Source of the DNA: CAZAZQ01 sp964489705
GTDB lineage: Bacteria > Zixibacteria > MSB-5A5 > GN15 > FEB-12
DNA length: 64,000 bases
Direction: 5' to 3'
Assembly (NCBI GenBank): GCA_964489705.1
Contig: CAZAZQ010000014.1
Span: 1 to 64,000, forward strand
In this document: one piece after another, positions 25,413-33,119 of the stretch
Layout: every line of letters starts with the position of its first letter
Numbering within the stretch: position 1 is the stretch's first letter
Notes under the pieces: generated by a model
Databases searched by the model: none
What the model saw: the letters and a program-made list of their open reading frames with translations, nothing else
Told to the model about the DNA's origin: nothing
Position numbers and translations under genes: made by a program

Positions 25413-26159
25413 TTACCGGTTGTCCGCCAAGTAGTAGAGTTGCGAGGACGGCTCTTTCATGGAAAGCTCCATCGTCAGAATAACGACATCGACCCGGCGG
25501 TTGTAGGCACGGTTTTCAATGGAATTGTTGGGACGCACGGGACGAAATTCACCGTAGCCCAATGCGGAAATTTTGTCCGGGGGCATTCCGTGGTTATTGA
25601 TGAAGTAACGCACCACGGCCGTTGCCCGCGCGGTCGACAACTCCCAGTTGGAAGGAAATTGAACGGTATTTATCGGTTTGTCATCGGTGTGTCCTTCTAC
25701 ACGGATATGGTTGGGCATGCCTTTAATCTTGTCGTAAATAAGATCCAGCACTTCCATTGCCTTAGGCTCCAGCTTCGCCGAACCTTCCTTAAACAGGGCG
25801 CGGTCTAAAATATGTACCACTAAGCCTCGCTCGGTCAATTCCGTTTGGACGTCGGCTTGCTTGTTGAGCTGTTTGAACTTTTCGTCGATTTTCGCTTGCA
25901 GCATCCGCAAGTTGCCCAGTTTGAGCAAGCCGTGTCCTTTGGTCTTTTGGGTTTGTTCCTCGTTGAAGAATATATTGTCGCCCCCCTTCAAGACTCCATG
26001 AAGTGCCTCGGCGACTTTTCCGAACCGCTTGGCGTCTATCTGGGACATGGAATACATCACCACAAAAAACGCCAGCAGCAGCGTAATCAAATCCGAATAG
26101 GTCAACAGCCAGCGGTCTAGGTTTTCGGGTGTGTCGCTCTTTCGACGGTTTCCCCGCAT
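25413..26159 (-). CDS. motB: Flagellar motor stator protein MotB
   Basis: 248 residues. One N-terminal membrane helix with the proton-binding Asp region (RWLLTYSDLITLLLAFFVVM), then a plug/linker and a C-terminal OmpA-like peptidoglycan-binding domain (VEGHTDDKPI, then LSTARATAVVRYF and SALGYGEFRP). It anchors stators to the wall. Three bases separate it from motA. A 170-base gap then precedes flgB, which has its own promoter. Confidence 0.95.
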   Translation of the reverse strand: MRGNRRKSDTPENLDRWLLTYSDLITLLLAFFVVMYSMSQIDAKRFGKVAEALHGVLKGGDNIFFNEEQTQKTKGHGLLKLGNLRMLQAKIDEKFKQLNKQADVQTELTERGLVVHILDRALFKEGSAKLEPKAMEVLDLIYDKIKGMPNHIRVEGHTDDKPINTVQFPSNWELSTARATAVVRYFINNHGMPPDKISALGYGEFRPVRPNNSIENRAYNRRVDVVILTMELSMKEPSSQLYYLADNR

Positions 26160-26162
26160 CGT

Positions 26163-26927
26163 TTACACCTCGTGCCGTCGGTGACGCGGATCAATAAAGG
26201 ACAACAAGCGGGTACGGATATACCGAGGATTCTCCCCCGATTGAATCGCCAAAATCCCTTCCATGATAAGTTCGAGATGAGCGATTTCTTCTTCGTGCCG
26301 CAGCTTGAGCTTGTCTGAAATCGGCAGGAAAAAGAGGTTCGCCAAGCCGACTCCCCACAGCGTGGCGATAAAGGCGCTGGCGATTTTGCGCGCCATCGAA
26401 GAGGCATCGGCGACGTTTCCGAAAGTGTGAATCAGCGCCAGAACGGTGCCCAAAATTCCCATGGTAGGCGCAAAGCCGCCCGCCTTTTGGAAAAAGGTTA
26501 TTCCCCGCTTGTGACGTTCCTCCACGTAGGCGATTTCGGTCTCCAAAATTTCGCGCAACGCGGTCACTTCCGTGCCGTCGATGACCAACTGAATCGCCTT
26601 GCGAAAGAAGGGATCGGTTATTTCTTTCAGGTCTTCTTCCAACCCCAAGATGCCCTGACGGCGGGCTTTCTCCGCCAACTTGACCAGCGCATCAATCGAC
26701 TCGTTGAACGGGCGGGTTTTCCCGAAAGCGGCAACTTTCAAGTAATGCGGAATTTGGAGGACGGTCTGCATCGAGGTGGTAATGGTCGTTGCCCCCAACG
26801 TCCCCCCAACCACAATCAACAAGGGAGGAAAGAGAAACAACGAATCCGGCTGGCCTCCTTCCAACAGGAAGGAACCGCCGACCGCTCCGAAGGCAACGAC
26901 AATGCCGATAAAGGTCGCTAAGTCCAT
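26163..26927 (-). CDS. motA: Flagellar motor stator protein MotA
   Basis: 254 residues, four membrane segments: near LATFIGIVVAFGAVGGSFLL, FLFPPLLIVVGGTLGATT, and the third and fourth around GGFAPTMGILGTVLALIHTF and ASAFIATLWGVGLANLFFLP. The prolines of the MotA channel (FAPTMG) and the cytoplasmic loop with charged residues facing FliG are present. It forms the ion channel with MotB. Whether H+ or Na+ drives it cannot be decided here. Confidence 0.95.
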   Translation of the reverse strand: MDLATFIGIVVAFGAVGGSFLLEGGQPDSLFLFPPLLIVVGGTLGATTITTSMQTVLQIPHYLKVAAFGKTRPFNESIDALVKLAEKARRQGILGLEEDLKEITDPFFRKAIQLVIDGTEVTALREILETEIAYVEERHKRGITFFQKAGGFAPTMGILGTVLALIHTFGNVADASSMARKIASAFIATLWGVGLANLFFLPISDKLKLRHEEEIAHLELIMEGILAIQSGENPRYIRTRLLSFIDPRHRRHEV

Positions 26928-27289
26928 AGATTTATCTTGCTTTCTCTTTCACCATGTTGCTCACTCACCGCTTCTGACATACTCTTAAAAGTTATCGGCA
27001 TATCCGGCGTAATATAAAGGGTGAAATACGAAACAAATGCCACGCTCGCATCACTCACTATCGACAGCGATGGCAGCATCACACGAGTGAGATAGCTTCC
27101 CTTTCCCGCAGGAAAAGCCGGGTGACCACTTCTCAGGTTCTCTCGGCTCGTTCACGGCGCTGCCGGAAGTATAAGACACCTCTAAGATGTCCTCTCACTT
27201 TCTCTCAGGCTGGCAGTAACAGGTGAGCGCTCCCATTCGCACCGATAGTTTTTCTTGACACCGCCAGCATCGAAGCATTCAATAACCGC
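26928..27289. other. Divergent gene-free region upstream of motA
   Basis: Contains the candidate motA promoter (26992-27018). The middle (27060-27250) is GC-richer with several short self-complementary runs and no open frame. I compared it by eye with TPP, SAM, cobalamin, glycine, fluoride and c-di-GMP riboswitch cores and RNase P, tmRNA and SRP RNA landmarks and found no match, so I do not call an RNA gene. Confidence 0.4.
26992..27018 (-). promoter_or_regulatory. Possible sigma-28 (FliA) promoter of motAB
   Basis: On the minus strand GCCGATAA (26999-26992) is an exact match to the FliA -10 box. Eleven bases upstream TTTATATT is only a half match to TAAAGTTT. It lies 65 bases before the motA ATG, where a late flagellar promoter is expected. 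The same octamer before aspS (38258-38251) weakens the call. Confidence 0.4.
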
Positions 27290-27514
27290 ATGGCAGTGTC
27301 GAAACCGATGAAGAGGTGCCCTTTTTGTAAAGAGCTCATTCCGGCGGACGCTCTCAAGTGCAAATACTGCCATTCCGATCTCACCGAAGTTTCACGGAAA
27401 AAGAGCTGGTTCGCCCCGCTCAATACTTTCCGCACCGGCTTTTTGTGCGGGGTACTCTTTTGTATTATCTTGTTTGTCTTGTTCTACTTAGACTGTAATG
27501 CCGGAGGAATATAG
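27290..27514 (+). CDS. Small zinc-ribbon membrane protein
   Basis: 74 residues (or 68 if ATG 27308 is used). Two CxxC pairs form a zinc ribbon, CPFCKELIPADALKCKYCHS, followed by a C-terminal hydrophobic helix (GFLCGVLFCIILFVLFYLD). Such zinc-ribbon-plus-helix proteins are common and of unknown role. Neither start has a strong ribosome site. It lies between motA and the kinase gene. Confidence 0.65.
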   Translation: MAVSKPMKRCPFCKELIPADALKCKYCHSDLTEVSRKKSWFAPLNTFRTGFLCGVLFCIILFVLFYLDCNAGGI

Positions 27515-27684
27515 AGTAGATAGTTCCCTTTTTAATTGTCTATCTCAATGTTTTCCCACCCTTCCCGGTGAAAGAGAAGCCTTTTTCCTTTCCCTATTTT
27601 GCTAAGCATTCCGCCGTTTTCTCCGATAAATAAGGTACAAAACTGGAAGAAATCTACTGGAAAAAGTTGCGAAGAAGCTTTTCT

Positions 27685-30600
27685 ATGAACCGAAGACAAA
27701 AGAAACAACTCCTTTCGGAACTCTTCATCTTGTTTTTTATCCTTGTCGTGACCGCTCTTCTCCTGTATCCCCTCAATGTCTTGGAAAGCGTCAATCAGGC
27801 AATTCGCCCCTATTCGGTTGACAGCTCTACCGTTATGGTTTCCGTTTCGATTCTCGTTTTGGTCATTTTCCTCATCCGTCGACGGAAAGAATTCACCTAT
27901 GAAATCACCGACAGCAAAGCCTCTTTTGACGAGCTGATGAAAAACACCGAATGGGTCCATGCCGTCTTTCATTCGGCTGAAGACTGTATTTTCGTTAAAG
28001 ACAAGGAGTTACGGTATATACACGTCAACGCCGGCATGGAAAAGCTTTTCGAGAAACCTGCCGCCGAGCTGGTCGGGAAAAGCGATTATGACCTCTTCGA
28101 CCGGGAAGCCGCTCATCATATTCAGGAGGTAGACCGGCGCGTCTTGGCGGGAGAAACCATTCGAGAAGAACACAGCAAAAAAGTCAACGGTATTGAACAT
28201 ACTTTCCACGTTATCAAGGTCCCCCTTAAAAACAACAGGGGGGAGATTATCGGGCTGTGCGGAATCGCCCGGGATATAACCGAGCAAACCATCAAAGCCA
28301 AAGCGCTTAAGGAAAGCGAAGACCGCTACCGGGCTTTGGTCGAGCTTTCCCCCGAAGCCATTATTGTCCACCAAGAGGGCAAAATTGTCTTTGCCAACAA
28401 AGCATCGGTGCGTCTTCTCGGCGGCACGGAGCCGGAGGACATCATCGGCAAATCGGTTCTCGGCTTTGTCCATCCCGACTATCGAGAAGTTGTCAAAAAC
28501 CGTATAAAAGAGATTCTCACTCACGGCGGCACCACTGACCTGCTGGAAGAAAAAATCGTCCGCTTGGACGGAACGGTGATAGACGCCGAAATCATCGCCG
28601 CTCCCATTTATCACCATGGTGCTCCCGCCATTCAAGTAATCGGACGAGACGTTACCAAAAGGAAACAAGCGGAAGAAGCCTTAAAAACAAGCGAAGCCAA
28701 GTACCGTCACCTTTTCGAAGCCGCCCCGGATGGAGTCAATATCCTCGACAGCAAAGGATATATTGTCGATTGCAACGAAAAAGAATGTGCGCTGTACGGG
28801 TACAGCCGGGAAGAGCTCATCGGCAAGCACTTTTCGGAACTTTTGACGGAAAACTCAAAGTCGGTATTTCATGAGAAATTTGCCCGATTGCAACAACTCC
28901 AATCGGCGCATGCTGAAATCGAAGTCGTCAAGAAAGACGGAAGTATTGTCTACATCTCCCGGAACGGAGAACCGCTGATTGACGAACAGGGGAACTTCAT
29001 CGGCGTCTTGGGATACGATAGGGACATCACCAAGCAGAAGCTGACGGAAAAAGAGCTCCGAAAAGAAAAGGATAAAGCCCAGACATACCTCGATTTGGCG
29101 GGGGTCATCTTCGTGGCGCTCAATACCGCCGGGGAAGTCACCCTGATAAACAACAAAGGCTGCGAAATTCTCGGTTACGCCAAGCAAGAAATCCTCGGCA
29201 AAAACTGGTTTGATACTTTCCTCCAGAAAGAAATCCGCGAGAAATCAAAAGAGAATTTCAAGAAGCTGATGGCAGGTGAGATAGCGTTAACCGAATACTA
29301 TGAAGCTCCCCTTGTTACCAAAGAAGGCAAAGAAAAAATCATTGCTTGGCATAATGCTCTTCTCACCGACGAAAACAACCGGATTACCGGCACCCTCAGC
29401 TCCGGCGAAGATATCACCGAACGAAAACTCGCTGAAAAATCACTCAAAGAAACGAAGGAACGGATTGAGCAGTGGTACCGCTTGGTGCCCAGCGCGGTTT
29501 TCACCGTTGACGCCGACGGTATCATCACCAGTTTCAACGACCGCGCCGCTGAAATTACCGGCTATAGCCCCGAAGAAGTCATTGGGAAAAAATGCACTAT
29601 TTTTGCCGAGAGCCCGTGTCAAGAAGGGTGCATTTTGTACTCACGTGGTGTCGAGAAGCCGATTTTCCGAAAAGAATGCACTATCAAGAGAAAAGACGGT
29701 ATCGTCCGCACCATTTCGAAAAACGCTGATATCTTCTACGACGCCGACGGAAACTATATCGGCGGCGTGGAAAGCTTTGAAGACATCACGGAACGCAAGC
29801 TGGTGGATGACGAGCTGCGGAAGCTCTCCGCCGCGGTCATTCAATCGGCAAATTCCATCGTCATAACCAACACCGATGGTATTATCGAATACGTCAATCC
29901 TCAGTTCATCCGCATGACCGGTTACAAGCTGACCGAAGTGGTCGGAAAATCACCCCGGATACTCAAATCCGGCAAGCATGACGATGAGTTCTACGCCAAC
30001 TTGTGGAAAACCATCACCAGCGGCAACACTTGGACGGGCAACATTCAAAATAAGCGAAAAAACGGCGAACTCTATTGGGAACGCAAGACCATCACCCCTA
30101 TCTTTGACGAAAACGGGTCTATCATAAACTTCCTGTCCATCGGGGAGGATATCACCCATGAAATCCTCACCCAGCAGAAACTGGCGGAAGCGGACAAAAT
30201 GTCGGCGGTAGGGATGTTGGCGGCAGGGATAGCCCACGAATTCAAAAACTACCTTGCCGGTATTATCGGTAACGCCTCATTTGCCTTGACGGAACTGGAA
30301 GACGAGGGCGGCATTGAGGTGGCGCAGGAAACCCTTTCGAAAATCGTCGAGTTGGGGGAAAAAGCCAACGATGTCGCGATGTCGCTGTTGAGCTATTCCA
30401 AAGCCAATCCGGAAGATTTCAGCCGAGAAGACCTCAAGAAGGTCATTATGAAATCTCTCAGCTTGGTCGAAAAAGAAATGAAAAACCTCTCCATCGAGAT
30501 TGTTACCTATTTTGACGACGATGTTCCCGAAGTCAATATCTCGACCAGCAAGATCCAACAACTTCTGCTCAACCTCTTGATAAACGCCCAACATGCCATC

Positions 30601-31305
30601 AAATCCGACGGCGTCATCACCATCGCCCTCTTACGGGAAGGTGACCACGTCTTGGTGCGGGTCGGTGACACCGGCATGGGCATTCCCGAAAAGAACCTCA
30701 AAAGGATTTTTGATCCTTTCTTCTCCACCAAAGGCGTCTGGGGAAAAGACGAACTGGTCGGCACCGGCATGGGATTGGCAATCTGCCGGAATATCGCCCG
30801 GGAACACGGCGGCGATTTGACGGTCGACTCTATCGTCGGCTCGGGGACAACCTTCACTCTCTCCCTCCCGATAAAGAGCAGCGCCACCGAGAGCTTGCAG
30901 GAACTTTCCCTTCAGAATCGGCAAATCAGCGTGCTCATTTTCACTCTGGATAAGTCTATCGTCAGCCACTTCTTCCAACAAGCGTGCGAAGTGAACGCCA
31001 AACTCATCACTATCGACAACATCGCCAACCTGCCCGACAATCTCAGCCAAGTGGTCAATTTGGTCATTTGCGACGCCAAGTTCACCGGCAAGGTTGAGCT
31101 TTACAAAATGGTAGACATCTGCCGCCAGTGCGATATTCCATACGTCATGGTCAACTGCGGCACCATGGAATACCAACTGGCGGAGCTGTACGAAAACGCC
31201 CGCGCCAATTTCAAACAGCTTCCCGACTTTGCCCGCATCATTTCCTGCAGCCTGACCGGAGAATCGCATGAAATGGTCGGCGCCACCTGTGGGGAGCCTA
31301 ACTGA
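27685..31305 (+). CDS. Hybrid-like sensor histidine kinase with six PAS domains
   Basis: 1206 residues from ATG 27685. Two N-terminal membrane helices (residues about 8-30 and 45-60) are followed by six PAS/PAC units of about 125 residues, marked by linkers ending in DITxxK/ER (GIARDITEQ, IGRDVTKRK, GYDRDITKQ, GEDITERK, FEDITERK, GEDITHEI). Unit five carries a Cys cluster (KKCTIFAESPCQEGCILYSR). The kinase core has phospho-acceptor His851 in GIAHEFKN, N-box LLNLLINAQHAI, G1 GDTGMGIP and G2 GTGMGLAI. The last 130 residues fold like a receiver but lack the acidic pair and conserved Lys. No response regulator is adjacent, so it is an orphan kinase. Confidence 0.93.
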   Translation: MNRRQKKQLLSELFILFFILVVTALLLYPLNVLESVNQAIRPYSVDSSTVMVSVSILVLVIFLIRRRKEFTYEITDSKASFDELMKNTEWVHAVFHSAEDCIFVKDKELRYIHVNAGMEKLFEKPAAELVGKSDYDLFDREAAHHIQEVDRRVLAGETIREEHSKKVNGIEHTFHVIKVPLKNNRGEIIGLCGIARDITEQTIKAKALKESEDRYRALVELSPEAIIVHQEGKIVFANKASVRLLGGTEPEDIIGKSVLGFVHPDYREVVKNRIKEILTHGGTTDLLEEKIVRLDGTVIDAEIIAAPIYHHGAPAIQVIGRDVTKRKQAEEALKTSEAKYRHLFEAAPDGVNILDSKGYIVDCNEKECALYGYSREELIGKHFSELLTENSKSVFHEKFARLQQLQSAHAEIEVVKKDGSIVYISRNGEPLIDEQGNFIGVLGYDRDITKQKLTEKELRKEKDKAQTYLDLAGVIFVALNTAGEVTLINNKGCEILGYAKQEILGKNWFDTFLQKEIREKSKENFKKLMAGEIALTEYYEAPLVTKEGKEKIIAWHNALLTDENNRITGTLSSGEDITERKLAEKSLKETKERIEQWYRLVPSAVFTVDADGIITSFNDRAAEITGYSPEEVIGKKCTIFAESPCQEGCILYSRGVEKPIFRKECTIKRKDGIVRTISKNADIFYDADGNYIGGVESFEDITERKLVDDELRKLSAAVIQSANSIVITNTDGIIEYVNPQFIRMTGYKLTEVVGKSPRILKSGKHDDEFYANLWKTITSGNTWTGNIQNKRKNGELYWERKTITPIFDENGSIINFLSIGEDITHEILTQQKLAEADKMSAVGMLAAGIAHEFKNYLAGIIGNASFALTELEDEGGIEVAQETLSKIVELGEKANDVAMSLLSYSKANPEDFSREDLKKVIMKSLSLVEKEMKNLSIEIVTYFDDDVPEVNISTSKIQQLLLNLLINAQHAIKSDGVITIALLREGDHVLVRVGDTGMGIPEKNLKRIFDPFFSTKGVWGKDELVGTGMGLAICRNIAREHGGDLTVDSIVGSGTTFTLSLPIKSSATESLQELSLQNRQISVLIFTLDKSIVSHFFQQACEVNAKLITIDNIANLPDNLSQVVNLVICDAKFTGKVELYKMVDICRQCDIPYVMVNCGTMEYQLAELYENARANFKQLPDFARIISCSLTGESHEMVGATCGEPN

Positions 31306-31419
31306 TAAGCAAAGCTCGAACGCCCTTTTTTTAGAGCTCTTTCATCCTTCATAAAACTTGCCGAAACTGTTAAAAAGCGGACGTATGAGTGAGGAAATAA
31401 GCGAGGAGCTCAGAAACTC

Positions 31420-32679
31420 CTATCGCCAGACCCGTAATGATTTGATGCGTTGCCCTTCGACCTTATCCACTTCAAATTCCAACTCATGCCACCGCACCCG
31501 TTGTCCCTCTTTGGGCACCGACCCCACCAAGTTGTATATCAAACCGCCGACGGTGTCATAATCCCCCTGTTCGTAGTCGGTATCGAGGTATTCCTGCAAT
31601 TTCTCCACCAACAACCCGGCGCTGACCCGATATTTCCCGTCGGGAAGCTTGACGATTTCGGCTTCTTCCCAGTCATGCTCGTCTTGAATTTCGCCGAAAA
31701 TCTCCTCGATAATGTCCTCCAACGTCACCAAACCGGCAACGCCGCCATATTCATCCACTACCAAGGCGATATGGAGATGACGGGCTTTGAACTCACTGAG
31801 CAACTCACCGATAACTTTTGTTTCGGGGACAAAGTACGGTTTGCGGAGATACTTGGTAATATCGAATTTCTCCCCCGGCTCCGGCATTTTGGCGAAGAGG
31901 TCTTTGACGTAAACAATACCGATAATTTTATCGATACTCCCCTCGTACACCGGGTAACGGGAATGTCCGTCCTCAAGCACCAACTTGCGAATACCGAGAA
32001 AACTGGTCGATTTTTCGATACCGGTAATGTCTATCCGCGGAATCATAATCTCCCGCACCACCGTCTGATCGAGTTGGAAAATCTGCCCGATCATTTCCTT
32101 TTCATCTTCTTCGACGATAGCTTCGCCGATGCCGGCTTGCTCCGCTAACGTTTCGATCGCCCGCTCGACGATTTCATCTTTTTCTTCCTCGGTAACCTCT
32201 TCTCCTTCGTTCGCCCGCTGGAGTGCTTTGCGATAGAGCTGGACAATCGGAGAAAACAAAATCCAGATAAACGTTATGAGCCACAGGTCTTTTACCATCT
32301 GCCGGTTGAGCGGCTTGCGCGAGCCGCGACGCGGAAGATACTCCACGACGATTAAATAGAACAGCCAATTGAAAAACAACAGCCACACCCCGACCACACC
32401 CGTGCCGATCCCGAACGAAGCCGCCAGCGGACGCGCTATCAATACCATAATCACGGTCAGGACGATAAGAGTGAAGGACTTGTAAATAATCGCTATCTGC
32501 ACAAAGGCGCGGGGATCGCGAACTAATTTCATCAACAGGTTGCGCCGGGGGCGGGGAACCTGCGGCAGGACGGTTTCAAATTCGTCCGGATCGATAAAAA
32601 TCGCCGTAGAGTAGCGGGAAACCAAATATGCCGAGTAATAACACCAAAGAACTATAATGACATAAAGCAATTCCAACAT
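31420..32679 (-). CDS. CorC/HlyC-type CBS-domain membrane protein
   Basis: 419 residues from ATG 32679. An N-terminal membrane part of about four helices (MLELLYVIIVLWCYYSAYLV onward) is followed by a CBS pair (IMIPRIDITGIE…, RHLHIALVVDEYGGVAGLVT) and a C-terminal CorC_HlyC transporter-associated domain (LPDGKYRVSAGLLVEKLQEY). The acidic E-E-V-T-E-E-E-K-D-E linker precedes the CBS pair, as in the TlyC/YbeX group. Proteins of this group affect Mg/Co homeostasis and ribosome quality. Position after ybeY matches the conserved phoH-ybeY-corC order. Confidence 0.9.
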   Translation of the reverse strand: MLELLYVIIVLWCYYSAYLVSRYSTAIFIDPDEFETVLPQVPRPRRNLLMKLVRDPRAFVQIAIIYKSFTLIVLTVIMVLIARPLAASFGIGTGVVGVWLLFFNWLFYLIVVEYLPRRGSRKPLNRQMVKDLWLITFIWILFSPIVQLYRKALQRANEGEEVTEEEKDEIVERAIETLAEQAGIGEAIVEEDEKEMIGQIFQLDQTVVREIMIPRIDITGIEKSTSFLGIRKLVLEDGHSRYPVYEGSIDKIIGIVYVKDLFAKMPEPGEKFDITKYLRKPYFVPETKVIGELLSEFKARHLHIALVVDEYGGVAGLVTLEDIIEEIFGEIQDEHDWEEAEIVKLPDGKYRVSAGLLVEKLQEYLDTDYEQGDYDTVGGLIYNLVGSVPKEGQRVRWHELEFEVDKVEGQRIKSLRVWR

Positions 32680-32684
32680 AGGTA

Positions 32685-33119
32685 TCACTTCCCTCGTAAG
32701 GCACTCAGGTACCGTTCCTCCCGTTGCCGCATCATGCGGGCGTCTTCCTCCTTTTCGTGGTCGTAGCCCAAAAGGTGAAGCAACCCGTGGCAAACCAAGC
32801 GCAGCACTTCTTCGTTGAAAGTCGTTCCATATTCTTGTGCCTGGCGCTGCGCTGTCGGCAGGGAAATGTATATCTCCCCAAAGGTTTCCTCGCCATCATC
32901 CCCGGGTCCCGCAAGTTCGAATGAGAGAACATCCGTCGCCCGGTCTTTTCCTCGAAATTGCCGGTTGAGAACGCGGATAAATTCATCGGTCGTGAAAATC
33001 ACGTTAATGCGAGCGACCCGAGCGGATACTCGTTCCCCCCGACTCACCAGAGAGAACAAGCGGTGAATTTTTTTTCGGGGGATTCGCGTCGGGACTTGTT
33101 TGAAAATGACCGGCTCCAT
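32685..33119 (-). CDS. ybeY: Endoribonuclease YbeY
   Basis: 144 residues with the metal site HGLLHLLGYDH (H3xH5xH) and upstream TDVLSFE of UPF0054. YbeY matures 16S rRNA 3' ends and takes part in ribosome quality control. The ATG overlaps the stop of the HD-domain gene. A five-base gap separates it from the CorC-like gene. Confidence 0.95.
   Translation of the reverse strand: MEPVIFKQVPTRIPRKKIHRLFSLVSRGERVSARVARINVIFTTDEFIRVLNRQFRGKDRATDVLSFELAGPGDDGEETFGEIYISLPTAQRQAQEYGTTFNEEVLRLVCHGLLHLLGYDHEKEEDARMMRQREERYLSALRGK

Noticed and set aside
27060..27250. Riboswitch or housekeeping RNA (TPP, SAM, cobalamin, c-di-GMP, RNase P, tmRNA, SRP)
   Set aside because: None of the core motifs of these classes could be read on either strand.
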